From Lineolata rhizophorae (taxonomy: Eukaryota > Ascomycota > Dothideomycetes > Lineolatales > Lineolataceae), in contig MU001684.1 in the NCBI GenBank assembly GCA_010093515.1, positions 172,486 to 236,485 of the forward strand: a stretch of 64,000 nucleotides of DNA, in the 5' to 3' direction. Below the pieces are notes generated by a model. That model did not search any database. It saw nothing but the letters and a program-made list of their open reading frames with translations, and was not told the DNA's origin. Shown here one piece after another: positions 1 to 11,009 of the stretch. Positions within the stretch are counted from its first letter, which is position 1; every line of letters begins with the position of its first letter. The position numbers were made by a program, and so were the translations under genes.

Positions 1-34
1 GTGAGACACTCGATGGGGTGAGACACTCGGTGGG
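1..34. repeat. Tandem 17-nt repeat, two copies, at the window edge
   Basis: Two adjacent 17-base units beginning GTGAGACACTCG differ at one position (A or G at unit position 13). The array touches base 1, so more copies may lie outside the window. No function is apparent. The sequence from there to base 531 shows no gene. Confidence 0.7.
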
Positions 35-531
35 TGATTACGTTATCAAAGAGCGACGTTTCTTTTTCCGACGGCTAGGATTTTCAAAATCGATCCCCTA
101 GTTCGATGAATCACCACCGCTCCGTATCCAGGTCCCCACACCGGTACTTCCTGGGCTCTTTACCACTTCTTTCTGAGACATTCACTTCATAGGGAACCTG
201 CTATGTCATTGCCACATTACCTCGCCATCATTAATCGGGCCTTGGTGCACCGGTGGCTCGCTAGGCGCAGACCGTTCCGACCTTCTGAATCCCGTGGGTT
301 CCTTATCTCCACCAACTTTTTTGGTTCGGACCTGTCGAAGTTGTCCAGCCATGTGCAATTGTTGTGGATACAATGGTGCTGGCGTAAAGGCGGAAATACC
401 TGTCTAGGATATCGTAGCAATCAAGATTCCTCATTTCCGGGCCGGTCGCCACGGTTGCCTTGCCGCATACCGTAGCCTTGGACATCGGCGGCTGGCCATG
501 CGGACGACTGCTCACGGGATTCTCTAACGTC

Positions 532-2560
532 TCAAATCTCAACGCCCGTTTTCTGTCCCGGCATGTCCCACCTCTCAGGGACAAGGCAGTGCATCGAACC
601 AGGCCTTGGGATCAGGCTTGACAATTCTGGTACCCTACAAGCCACGACTTCGGGCTCCCCACCACTGTTCAACCGCGCAGCGTCATCCTCAGACCGGACG
701 CGCGACCCCATGAGCATAGATGATTGCGTGCGTCCATTGTACATGAGGTATTCCCCGCCAGAACCCTGTGAAAACCATTCTGGACTGCTGGGAAGTCCGT
801 ATGCGGGCTCCACCGCATTTTTCCTCCACTTCGAGTCTGAGGTAACAATGGTAGGTACGTAGCTACTCTGCGGAACCGCTCCAATTGCTGTACTAGGATG
901 TAAGACTGCGGATGGCTGCAGTAGTGCCGAAGCACTCCGCCGCTGCTGCGCTTCCTCTAAGGGCCCTCTAACTAGGCCCTCGCAATATTTCGCCAGAGCA
1001 ATACTCCTAGGCGTCAGATCTGGGTACAGCAAATCAAAGAATCTGTATCCCGCGGTTTCTCGAGCGGAGGTGTTGCTACAAGGGATGTCGAACAGGCCGG
1101 CCGCCGGTGGCATGCCATCCCAGCTCCGGTGGGACAGAGCTGGCGGCGGAAGACAGAGTGTTGGTGGGCTGGGCGACCTCGACGGAGAGCATGCTTGAGG
1201 GCTATACTCGTTCGAAATTTGCGCATGGTCTTGCTCTTTTTGGACGAAGACTGGCGGGGTTCGCGGAATAGCAGAGGTAATTGATGGGTTACCGTTTGGG
1301 TGGATCAATGGGTCAGGGGTTAGGATCCAATGGCATGGCTCTGGTCCTAGATTTGGTTCCTTGGTGGCTTGGGTGCCGTTCTGTGCGGGTTCTTCAAGGT
1401 AAGGGATTGTGGTGGCTTCTATTAGAGGCGACGATAAGGAGTTCTGGATGAAGAGATGTGAGGCGCGCTCTTGAATCTGCGCAGGTGCGGAGTCGCATCT
1501 TGTCGGCGGTCGTCTAATTGGCCCGCCCAGGGGCCCTGAGAAATATCTCTTCGGCCGGTAAGGGATAGCTGTTTTCGATGCTGCCGTTGACCCCGTCTTT
1601 AGCGTAGTTAGAGACACGAGGGGACTCGGATGACTCTGAATTTGCGGACTGACTGAGGTTCCCCTCGTTTTCCGTGTGTCTTTATCATCAGACGGTTCTG
1701 CGGATGCGCTTCGCGGTCCTGAGATCTGCGAGATTTGAGCTCCTGTTAATGATGCGTCCGTTGCTCTGATCGCGTCCAATGCTTTCTGCGAAGATTCCAA
1801 GCCCCATATCGACGAGTCGTATGTATGCGTATTCTCAAATGAGAGCGACCGCGCTTCAGGCGGAACCTTGAAACTTGCGTCGGCTTCGTTCACTTCATAG
1901 ACGACGTCCGCCAGAAATTTGCCCGGCTCATTGTGAGAAAACAGTGTATCCGACGGCGAAAGGAGCCTAGAATCGGCACCCGGGGGAATGGGATCTACTT
2001 CCGTTCCTGCTTCTAGGAGAACGGGACATTCTCCTTGGTCAACATTTGGTCGTAGTTGATCGACATGCGGTACGACGACCTGTCTTTTCTTCGGCCTATT
2101 TTCGAGGGCTCCTCTTTCTTCTAATTCATTCGGTATTCCTTCCACCTTTTCCACAACTCCCGCGGCTTCGGGATTCCCACTCCGGCCCTGACGGTGGTCA
2201 TGCCTGTCTTTCCCAAGACCAATGTATTTTCCAATCTTTAGCCTGGACCGCAAAGATTTTTTACGAGACAGTCCTTCTGGCCTGTGTGCGTTTAAGTCGA
2301 CTGTGAACTTCGAGGGCTCGTTCTCGTTTCTCGAGGCTCTGGAACTTGTTGGTATCGAACTTTAGTCTCCTCAATCCTAGTGCGAGTCTACGTAGACTCC
2401 CAGATGGTGGAAGAGCTTACAGTGCGGACGCGGCGGGTAGGGCGCTAGTCTGATCGGTGCGACGCTTGTCCCGGCGTGAAGCAGCGGAATTGACATCCGA
2501 ATCTCTTTTCAGTCTCAAAGGCAGCGTAGCACTCCAACCCGAAATGGTCGTAGAAGGCAT
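532..2560 (-). CDS. Unrecognised proline/serine-rich protein, two or more exons
   Basis: I do not recognise this protein. The model joins an exon at 2560-2421 to 2281-532 across a 139-nt intron with a GTAAGC donor and a CACAG acceptor; the reading frame is kept exactly, giving 629 codons and a stop. The product is low in obvious domains: it is rich in Pro, Ser and Arg, with short runs such as PSRSPSPPT in the second half, and has no signal peptide or membrane segment. The frame stays open upstream of the chosen ATG to about 2716, so a further 5' exon is possible and the start is uncertain. A long, mostly disordered, fungus-specific protein is the best description. That the gene is real rests on open frame length and clean splice sites only. 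Confidence 0.4.
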
Positions 2561-4453
2561 GTCGAACGCCGTGTCCTCCGCAGCTAACTCGGCGTCGTTG
2601 TTGGTCGGAGAGGTATGAATTTCCTTTGATGCAGTCTTACCAGAAGTGGAGCCCCATGCGAGTGTTAGACTGCCTTTCCAACACCGCTGCGGATCAGATA
2701 CGGCTATGGTATGATCAACTCAGGGGGAGGCTAACATGCGGCTAGCAAATGCGTGCGGTGATGAATACTTCTCCGGGCTCAGAAATGCTAAGAAAATCTC
2801 GCAAAAGATAGTGGGAGCAGGTGCCTAGTGTTAAAAAGCAATGGAGGTAGGACGGAACCGTCACTTCTGAGCTACCTTTACCATACTTCTTACGCTTAAC
2901 AGTGTGGGCTTGACCTTCTTCAAGAGTGAGTTGGGAAGGCGTTTCGAAAAGCCCCTGCCGCACGAGAGACCTGTTTAGTACCTCAGCAACGATCTAAGGT
3001 TTCGCTTTGGAAGAAAATCACAATTTGAAGTCTTCTCCGTTCAAGTACAAGCTAATACCTAAGGTACCTATTCCCCTAAAGAAGTAGACATGTTCTAAGC
3101 TACGTCATAAGCTTTCCTAGAGCAACATTTCGGGCGCTTTTTCAATGAGGCAAGAAACTTGAACACTTTCACTTCTCATTTACATGGTTTGCAGGTTTGA
3201 ATCCTTGAGGAATGTATCTAAAGTTCGGTGTCATCATTGCAACTCCCCTGCACATGCAAAGTGGGTTTGGAGAGCTCTGCACTAGCGCGAAGGCCGGGAC
3301 TAACAGATCTGATCAACGGACTTAGCAATATGAGTTGCTGTGAACCTGGTTTGTGGTGATCGGCGTTGGACAGGGCCTAGCAACAGTGAACGGGCCTCTT
3401 GGTTTCCGTCCGCGGTCGTGTTGAGGGCCAAAGGAGGTTTCCTTAGCAGCACCGTTAAGACAGTCACGTGCGGACCGCAATCGCACCTCGAAAATTGCTG
3501 GATCTGCAAAATAGTTGCAATTTCGCCGTGCCTGCAAGCCATGACTTTCCGGACGTAGAGCTGGCGAGCAGCAAAGAGCGAAATGGCACATGACATCCAC
3601 CACCAGTCGAAATAGATAAATCGCTGCTGCTCTGTTCGACAGCGGCCGCAGCACCCAAGGTCGGACATCCAATCTAGAGTTATTGCGGCAGTTGACTCGC
3701 GGGCGTTACATGCGGAACAGGACCGGCTAGCTTGGCAATCTATATGAGAGCTTGGCGCGCGATGCTCGAACCCCGCCGCGGGACGCCGCGGCCGCGCATT
3801 CCCAACTTCCAGGTTCGGCGCCCGCTCCCCCGCTCGTCGTCCGCTGCCGCTCGCCGTTCGCGCTCCATTCCGCAACCGCACTGGGCCGCTGATAAGGAAC
3901 ACGGGCTCGCCGGGGCCGCCTTGACGGTTATGCAGGCACGCACGAATGGGCGACCGCCCTCGGACCGCTGTGGGAGCGACGAGGCATGGATGTCTTCTAG
4001 CCCTGCCGAGCCTCTTTCCCCGGCCTGGCACGCCTGGGGAGACATAGTCCGCGTCCCACAGCTGCCTCATTCGGATAGCTCTCGAGCTTCTGTCGTGCTT
4101 GGGCCCCTGTACGACCGCAAGCACCTGCCCGTCGAACGCTCAGTTATTTCTGCCGGTGGGCAGCTTTATTTATCGACGTCTTTCCGTCCTCGCTTGGCGA
4201 AAGGATCGTGTTCCTACGTATTTAACAGGCGTGGCTCCAGGAAACAGACAAGGCCTAAAACCCTGGCCGTGCTCCAACACTTTCACTATTAGTATCAGAG
4301 TGTCCCTCTCTCGCGCTCCAATGCGTCTTTCCTTACCTACCTCTTTCAAGCTTCTGAGTAAGTAGCTTTCGTTTCCCCAGGTCCTAGTTTTCTCCGCCTG
4401 GGGGAATCTAAAATTTTCTCCGGGTCAAGAATTTCAGTCTCTGGTGTCTGAAG
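2561..4453. other. Intergenic region upstream of the DPP IV gene
   Basis: About 1.9 kb. The first part (to about 3300) is AT-rich with only short chance frames. A GC-rich patch at roughly 3600-4130 carries overlapping open frames on both strands with no recognisable protein, as expected by chance at that composition. A pyrimidine-rich stretch at about 4290-4440 precedes the ATG at 4454 and looks like the 5' leader of that gene. Confidence 0.5.
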
Positions 4454-6844
4454 ATGCTACTCGTTACGCCGCTGGTTTCGTTGTTTTTACTATGGGCGGT
4501 TCGAGCAATCGACCCTCCGCGGCAACCGCACCAACCCCGTGGCAATGGTACCAAGCTGTTGAACTGGGGCGTCTCCATCGAAGACTCGAGTAGCGTCACC
4601 CCCTCGATGCGCTCCGTTTCCTGGGCCGACACCGAGCGAGACGGCGAGTTCTTGTCCTTTTCTGGCGGCGACTTGGTGTTCGAGAGCCTGGTGACGGGCG
4701 AGCAGCGCGTCTTCGTCTCGTCCGACCAAGTGCCCGAAGACGTGTACGACTTCTGGATCAAGCCGGACCTGACCAAGGTTCTGTGGGCCACCAACTTCAC
4801 CCAGCAGTACCGGCATTCGTACTGGGCCAACTACGAGATCCTAGACGTGGAGAGCGGCGAGGTGGTTCCCCTAGTCGAGGACCAGCACACCGACATCCAG
4901 TACGCGGCATGGAGTCCCGTCGGCGACGTCATCGCCTTCGTGCGCGATAACGACATGTACCTGTGGAAGAGTGGCGAGATCACGCGAGTTACGTATGATG
5001 GGAGCGAGAATAAGTTCAACGGCGTGCCGGACTGGGTGTATGAAGAGGAAATCCTAGGCGATCGCTTCTCGCTCTGGTTCTCGCCAGATGGCGAGTTCAT
5101 TGCGTATTTGAGCTTCGACGAGACGGGTGTGCCCACATTTACCGTCGATTACTACATGGACAACCAGGAGATTGCGCCCAAGTACCCGTACGAGTGGGAC
5201 ATTCGGTACCCGAAGGTGGGCGAGACGAACCCGACAGTGGAGTTCAACATCGTGAACGTCGAAACGTTGGAGAACACAACGGCTCCTATCGAGGCCTTCC
5301 CGGAGGATGAGCTCATCATTGGCGAGGTGGCGTGGGTTACGGACGACCACTCCCACGTCATCTACCGTACATTCAACCGCGTGCAAGATCTTTCCAAGCA
5401 CGTGGTTGTGGACGTGGAGGCTGGCTCGGCGAGCATTGTGCGCGAAAGAGACGGGACGGATGGATGGATTGACAATATGCTGATGATGACCTACGTTGGC
5501 GCCCTTGGTTCCAACGGAACGTACGCCAACTCGAGCACCACGTACTACCTCGATGTGTCAGATGAATCAGGTTGGCGACATCTCTATCTATATCCTGTGA
5601 CCGGAGGGAGCCCGATCGCGCTTACCGAGGGCGAGTGGGAAATCCTGTCAATTCTCAAGATCGATCAGACGCGCGGGTTGGTGTACTACACCTCGACCGA
5701 GGCACACAGCACGGAGAGTCATCTTTATTCCGTCTCTTTTGAAACTGGCGCGAAGAAAGCTCTTGTCGACGACTCTGTTCCTGCGTACTGGACCGCGTCG
5801 TTCTCTAACGGCGGTGGATACTATATCCTGTCGTACTACGGCCCCGACGTGCCATACCAAGAACTCTACGCCATCAACTCGACGACTCCGCTGCAAGTCA
5901 TCACGAGCAACGAGGACGTGTACAACGAGATCCAGACCTACAATCTCCCCAAGATCTCCTACTTCGAGATCACGAACCCGGATGGCTACACTCTCAACGT
6001 CATGGAACGTCTCCCCGCCACCTTCGACTCGAGCAAGAAGTACCCGGTGCTCTTCTACCCGTACGGCGGGCCCGGCGCCCAAATGGTCGACAAGCGCTTC
6101 GAAGCGCTCACCTGGTCCGCCTACCTCGCCTCGGACCCAGACCTCGAGTTCATCCTGTACGTCATCGACAACCGGGGCATGGAGAACCAGGGGCGCGCGT
6201 TCCGGACCGCTGTCGCCAGCCGCCTCGGCAGCATCGAGGTTGACGACCAGATCTACTGCGCGCAGGAGCTTCTCGCGCAGAACGCGTGGATGGACGCGTC
6301 GCACATGGCCTTCATGGGCAAGAGCTACGGCGGCTACCTCACCGCCAAGGTCATCGAGGCCGACACAGGCGTGTTCACGTATGGCATGATCGTCTCCCCC
6401 GTCTCCGACTGGCGCTTCTACGACTCCATGTACACGGAGCGCTACATGAAACTGCTGTCCACCAACGCCGACGGATACAACGCATCCGCCGTGCGCGACC
6501 CGGCCGGGTTCCATTCGGCCGCCGGCGGCGTCCTGGTCCAGCACGGCACCGGCGACGACAACGTGCATTTCCAGCACTCGGCCGTGCTGGTCGATTTGCT
6601 GGTCGGCGCGGGGGTCTCGCCCGAGAAGCTGCAGGTCCAGTGGTTCACGGACTCGGACCACAGCCTCACGTATAATGGCGCCAGTCTGTTTGCCGTCAGG
6701 CAGTTGACGATGAAGTTGTGGGAGGAGAAGAATAGGGAGGAGGGCGAGCTGGGCGCGCATGCGTGGAGCAGGAGGGACTTGGAGGTGCGAAAGAGGGAGT
6801 TTGCGAGGAGGATTGGATTGATAGAAGAGGAGGCTGTTGAGTAG
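4454..6844 (+). CDS. dpp4: Dipeptidyl peptidase IV, secreted or vacuolar serine protease (S9B)
   Basis: A single exon encodes 796 residues, about the length of fungal DPP IV. The N-terminus (MLLVTPLVSLFLLWAVRA) is a signal peptide. The first ~530 residues form the beta-propeller region, followed by an alpha/beta-hydrolase domain. The catalytic triad is visible: Ser624 in GKSYGGY, Asp701 in GTGDDNVHF and His736 in DSDHSL. The DWVYEEE motif near residue 196 supplies the paired glutamates (198/199) that hold the substrate amino terminus. The enzyme releases X-Pro or X-Ala dipeptides from peptide N-termini. Several NxT/S sites suggest glycosylation on the secretory route. There is no C-terminal anchor, and the only hydrophobic segment is the signal peptide, which favours an extracellular form over the vacuolar membrane-bound paralogue. 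The GKS triplet before the nucleophile differs from the GWS of animal enzymes. Confidence 0.95.
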   Translation: MLLVTPLVSLFLLWAVRAIDPPRQPHQPRGNGTKLLNWGVSIEDSSSVTPSMRSVSWADTERDGEFLSFSGGDLVFESLVTGEQRVFVSSDQVPEDVYDFWIKPDLTKVLWATNFTQQYRHSYWANYEILDVESGEVVPLVEDQHTDIQYAAWSPVGDVIAFVRDNDMYLWKSGEITRVTYDGSENKFNGVPDWVYEEEILGDRFSLWFSPDGEFIAYLSFDETGVPTFTVDYYMDNQEIAPKYPYEWDIRYPKVGETNPTVEFNIVNVETLENTTAPIEAFPEDELIIGEVAWVTDDHSHVIYRTFNRVQDLSKHVVVDVEAGSASIVRERDGTDGWIDNMLMMTYVGALGSNGTYANSSTTYYLDVSDESGWRHLYLYPVTGGSPIALTEGEWEILSILKIDQTRGLVYYTSTEAHSTESHLYSVSFETGAKKALVDDSVPAYWTASFSNGGGYYILSYYGPDVPYQELYAINSTTPLQVITSNEDVYNEIQTYNLPKISYFEITNPDGYTLNVMERLPATFDSSKKYPVLFYPYGGPGAQMVDKRFEALTWSAYLASDPDLEFILYVIDNRGMENQGRAFRTAVASRLGSIEVDDQIYCAQELLAQNAWMDASHMAFMGKSYGGYLTAKVIEADTGVFTYGMIVSPVSDWRFYDSMYTERYMKLLSTNADGYNASAVRDPAGFHSAAGGVLVQHGTGDDNVHFQHSAVLVDLLVGAGVSPEKLQVQWFTDSDHSLTYNGASLFAVRQLTMKLWEEKNREEGELGAHAWSRRDLEVRKREFARRIGLIEEEAVE

Positions 6845-7209
6845 GTAGCTTGGAAGCAGACGTGGTTTGCATAGTACATATATATGATGGTAATTTTTAT
6901 ATTTGACTAATGAAAACATGACTGATCTGTTTAAGATCTAGTGGTCTCTGGCCGTGCAGTACTTTGAAAGTGAAAAGATATTGCTTCATGATTCCTCGCT
7001 TCTAGCTTTAAGGTCTAAGGTAGCTGTAGTAAAGGTCTATTTTACAGATCATTTTAATGGAGGCTTCCTAAACCCGAGTACCATACATTCACTTACCCAT
7101 ACAAGAACGAAAGTTGAACCGAAGCCGTGCGCAGCACCACAGCCCTCTGTTCATCCAGAAACCCCAAGCACCCACACAAGCATTTAACGTACACGTCTCC
7201 TAACACTAC
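6845..7209. other. Convergent 3' regions
   Basis: This gap separates the stop codons of the DPP IV gene (+) and the mitochondrial S4 gene (-). It is AT-rich near 6875-6930, as in fungal 3' untranslated regions, and holds no convincing gene. Confidence 0.5.
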
Positions 7210-8739
7210 CTACCGCCTCCTCAAATACCAATTAAATGCCAACTGATGAGTCTCATGTGGGAAGGGCGACGGCACCTCCGCCATCCCGGGCCTCGCCACC
7301 GGATGTCTCAAATAAACCGCCGCACAGATCCTCTGATTGACTTCCAAATACCTCGGGATGAACACAAAGGGCGCCATCCAGTCGCGGGGGCGCCAGGGTG
7401 TTAGGTAAGGCTTAGACGGGTCGTACGGGTTTTCGGCCTCCTTCTTCTTGAGCTCTTCCAAGATGCGGGACTCCCTCTCAAGGCGCTCCAATTCGGCCCT
7501 ATCGGGCGCACCCTCGGAGGCGGCGGCGGCGACCTTCTTGGGGTCGTCGCCCGCCTTGAGCGCCGCGACGTGTGCGTCGAGGCTTTCAAGCGTCTGTTCG
7601 AGCTCCGCGACGGACTCGGGCGACGCCGACGACGCCTTCGACATCGTCTGCTGGAGCTGCTTCTTCAGCGCCCTGTACCGCTGCTTATCCTTTGCAGTCA
7701 ATCCCTTCGTTTCGCTAGCCAGCGTGTTCTTGACGCGCTTCTGCAGGTCCTTCAGCGTCTTCTTGACGTCCTCGGCTGCGCTCTCCTCGGGCTCGAGTTC
7801 CTCAGCGTCAAAGGCAGCGAGCTCGGTCTCGGACATGCTACTGAAGGAGGAGTCGTAGCCCTCATCAGAAACTATCTCGGTCTGGTTGTTGCTGGGCTTG
7901 AGCGTGTTGTCGATGCGGTCAGAGTCGTGAATGGGGTCGTTCGCTTGGTCTTTGCGGGCGCCGAGTGCGTAGAGCACGCGGTCAGGCTCAACTTGGAACA
8001 TATCGCCGGGGTTGAGGAGGTAGCCGGGTTGGCGCATCTGTTGGGGCCAACTAGTTAGAGAGACAGTACTTCCTTTTAAGCTAGCTCCCGTACTGGAGAG
8101 GAACGGGTCGAGTATGTGACATCGATGAGATGGTCTGTCACGTACCTTTTTCCCGTTCACTGTGACAAACCCATGCACGACGAACTGCCTAGCCTGCCTC
8201 GCACTACTCGCAAACAGCGCTCTAAATATCGCCTGATCCAACCTCCTCTCCATCGGGTGAAACACCATGTTCATAAACGGCGTCCCAATCCCCTTGGCGC
8301 CCCGGTCCCAATCCACGCCCGCCTCAACCCTCTCGTGCATGTCGCGCCCAGCGCCACGGCCGGCGGCCTCGCGGCTGCCATCGCTGGCGGCGAGGGCGTG
8401 CGCGTCCATGGGCACAACGGCTGGCATGTGCCGGTCGAAGGCGCGCTCCCACCAGTGTTCGCGCACGTGCTCGCCGTGGTACGCCCGCGCATGCGACTTG
8501 GCGGCCCATTTCTGCTGGAAGAAGGTGGCGGAGGGGCCGCGACCGATGCGGCCTAGTCGGGATAGGTTGAATAGGTTGTATTTGTTCATGGTCTGGCGGA
8601 CTTTCTGCGGGGATGGCACGAACGGAGGTTAGCTAGCTACTGTCTGGTCCTCGGGCCAGGGGAATCTCGGAGCAGGATTGTGAGACGGCTTAAATGAAGA
8701 ACGTACCGGCCGCTTCAGCCAGTGGAAGCGCCGCCGCAT
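7210..8739 (-). CDS. nam9: Mitochondrial small-subunit ribosomal protein S4 (uS4m, NAM9 family)
   Basis: Three exons (8739-8707, 8604-8146, 8037-7210) give 439 residues. The 11-codon first exon, [11 protein letters not shown], joins in phase 0 to [16 protein letters not shown], the conserved uS4m N-terminus. The S4 RNA-binding domain runs from about residue 125 ([20 protein letters not shown]) through VNGKK to [19 protein letters not shown]. The 108-nt second intron is a multiple of three and open, so it can be mistaken for coding sequence; removing it restores the continuous S4 fold. The long C-terminal part is charged, with a predicted coiled-coil or disordered stretch, then a conserved tail containing [17 protein letters not shown]. 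The protein binds small-subunit rRNA in the mitochondrial matrix. It is divergently transcribed from the La-motif gene. Confidence 0.93.
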
Positions 8740-9308
8740 TGCAGGCATGGCGGGCAACTGGGGGCGTCGGATTGAGCGCAATGCGATGGACTGTGGATGA
8801 GGGCCCAACGGGACGGGGAGACGAGCTGCGAGGCTTCGGAGATTTTGGCGAGGATGCGGTCACGTGCAGGTCTGCGACTCGGCGGAGCTCGTCGTCGGCG
8901 GGGCAAGGCGAAATCTTGGCGGCGCGCAAAAGCTGCCTCGTAGCTGCCGCCCGCGTTCGAGTCACTCTTTCCTTATCCGTGGGACTCGCCTTGCTCCTTC
9001 CTCCCCTCTCTGTCCTCAATTGCACCTTCCGCGCCCCAGGCCGAGTCATCGCGATCGGCGCCCGCTATTGAGCGGTCCTATTGTCTCGCTTGCGCCGCCC
9101 GGAACCTTAACACTTCTCCCACACAACCTCACTCCTCCTTTACTCTCTTCCAACCTTGATTCCACCGCGATCTAAGACCCCATCTTTTCTCGCGACCTAC
9201 AACCAGCAGCGCGCATTTCCAAGCTCCACCAACTACCACGTGCTGAAATCCCGATTTCACATTTACATCTGCCTTTTCTCACACATTTCAACACTCTAGA
9301 CCATCGCG
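8740..9308. promoter_or_regulatory. Shared divergent promoter region (S4m / La-motif gene)
   Basis: 569 bp separate the two start codons. CACGTG hexamers lie at 8861-8866 and 9237-9242, typical sites for bHLH factors such as Cbf1. The last ~200 bases before the ATG at 9309 are C/T-rich, as is usual for fungal leaders. Motif function is inferred, not shown. Confidence 0.5.
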
Positions 9309-11009
9309 ATGGCCGACGACAAGGTTGAGGTCGCGCAGCCTTCCGTCGCGGCCCAGGACGCGCCTGTGGCTACGGATGATGCTCCTACCTCCAATGGAGC
9401 TTCCGCTGACATCACCAAAGCTTCCGACGCTGCTGATGAAGGTCAAGATGCGAAGGAGACTTCGGAATCCAAGCCTGAGACCGACGACAAGAGGGAGTCC
9501 GGCGTTTCAAAGCCCGCCGTGAGCGAAGACAAATCCAAGGAGGCTACGAGCGTGGAAAGTGGCGATAAGGGCGCGTCGAAGCCCCAAAAACGCTACACCA
9601 AGTTCTCCAAGACCGACTTCAACAAGAATGTGAAGTCGGACTTTTCGTCGCTTCCGGAGACGGACGATCCGGAGCAGATACGCAAGCAGGTCGAGTTCTA
9701 CTTCTCCGACTCGAACATCCCCGTCGACCGCTACCTCTTCACACTTACTGGTGGGCCCGAAAACAAGCCCATCCCCGTCAAAACGATTCACTCCTTCAAG
9801 CGCATGCGACGCTTCCAGCCGTACTCCGCTGTCGTCGCCGCGCTACGCGACAGCGAGATGCTCGTTGTCGAGGGAGATAGCAATGACGCTACCGTTAAGC
9901 GCAAGGAGCCGCTTCCTGCCGACGCCGTGGGCGATGGTGCCACTACTGATGGCAAAGGCGCTGACGGCGCGAAGACTTTCGACCCGGACAGAGCCACCAA
10001 GACTTTTGAGGATCGCACCGCGCCGCGTAGCATCTACGCCAAGGGCTTCGGCCTCGAGGGCCCCAGCACTCAGATTGATATCGAGCGCTTCTTCGAGCCC
10101 TATGGCCCGGTCAATGCGGTGCGTCTCCGGCGCACGAACCCCGAAAAGATCTTCAAGGGGTCCGTCTTCGTCGAGTTCAAGGACGAGGCGGCCCAGAAGG
10201 CGTTCTTGGAGCTGGAGCCTAAGCCTAAGTGGAACGAGACTGAGCTCAAGGTTATGAGTAAGAAGGAGTATTGCGATTTCAAGGCCCAGGAAATCGCCGA
10301 GGGACGCGTCAAGCCGAACGAGTGGAAGAGGGGCGGTTTTAGGGGTGGCCGAGGTGGTGGCCGTGGTGGTAGCCGCGGTGGCCGCGATGGCAACGGAAAG
10401 AGGGATGAGAGGGACTGGAAAGGTCGTAGGGAAGATTTCCAGAAGAACAGGGGCGGTCGTGGTGGGCGTGGTGGGCGCGGTGGGCGCGGTGGCAGGAATA
10501 ACGGCGCCCGCGATAATAAGGAGGAGAAGAAGAAGATCCCGGTCGATGAACGGTAAGTCTCCCCACATCTTCTCCTTTAATTATGTTCGGATCTTTTCGT
10601 TATTTAAGGACCCTGCATCTGGCCTGAAACATAGGTGCTAATGTGTTCTCTCAGCGGTGTTCCCATCGTCCACTGCACCAAACCTGGCGACGAACTCGGC
10701 GGGAAGAAGCGCCGTGCCAGTGAAGACTCCCTCGCCTCTTCTGATAGCCAGGGCAAGAAGCGCGCGCGCGAGGACGGCACCGAGCCCACCTCTCCGGCTA
10801 AGAAAGCCAAAGCAAGCCCGGAGCTGCAGGAGGAGAAGAAAGATTCTGAGGCTACAGCAGGTGCGCAGGAAGTAGCCGAAGTCACGAAACCGACTGAGGA
10901 AAAGAAGGAGTCATCGAGTCCGGGAAAGAAGCGCGCGAGGGACGATGACGATGTGGAGGAGGGAGACGCGGTTAAGAAGGCCAAGACCGGCGAAGAGGTG
11001 GCGGGATAG
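9309..11009 (+). CDS. La-motif RNA-binding protein (Lhp1/La-related) with RGG and basic C-terminus
   Basis: Two exons (9309-10552 and 10655-11009; 102-nt intron, GTAAGT donor) give 532 residues. Residues ~1-95 are acidic and disordered. A La motif follows, marked by QVEFYFSDSNIPVDRYLF and the KRMRRF segment. An RRM begins near RSIYAKGF and includes GSVFVEFKDEAAQKAF. An RGG/RG-rich stretch then precedes a Lys/Glu/Ser-rich tail with KKRA-type nuclear localisation signals, mostly encoded by exon 2. La proteins bind the 3' oligo-U of RNA polymerase III transcripts and chaperone tRNA and other small RNAs in the nucleus. The RGG block is more typical of filamentous fungal La proteins than of the short yeast protein. 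The start is the first ATG after a C/T-rich leader. Confidence 0.9.

Noticed and set aside
3300-4124. 274-codon minus-strand frame and overlapping plus-strand frames (3732-4292)
   Set aside because: Both strands are open only because the patch is GC-rich; no domain, no conserved motif and no plausible start context on either strand.
5648-6919. 423-codon open frame antisense to the DPP IV gene
   Set aside because: It lies opposite strongly conserved coding sequence and its Val/Arg/His-rich product is the expected reverse reading of a GC-rich gene.
9843-10568. 241-codon minus-strand frame opposite the La-motif gene
   Set aside because: Thr/Ala/Pro-rich mirror of the RGG-coding repeats; no domain.
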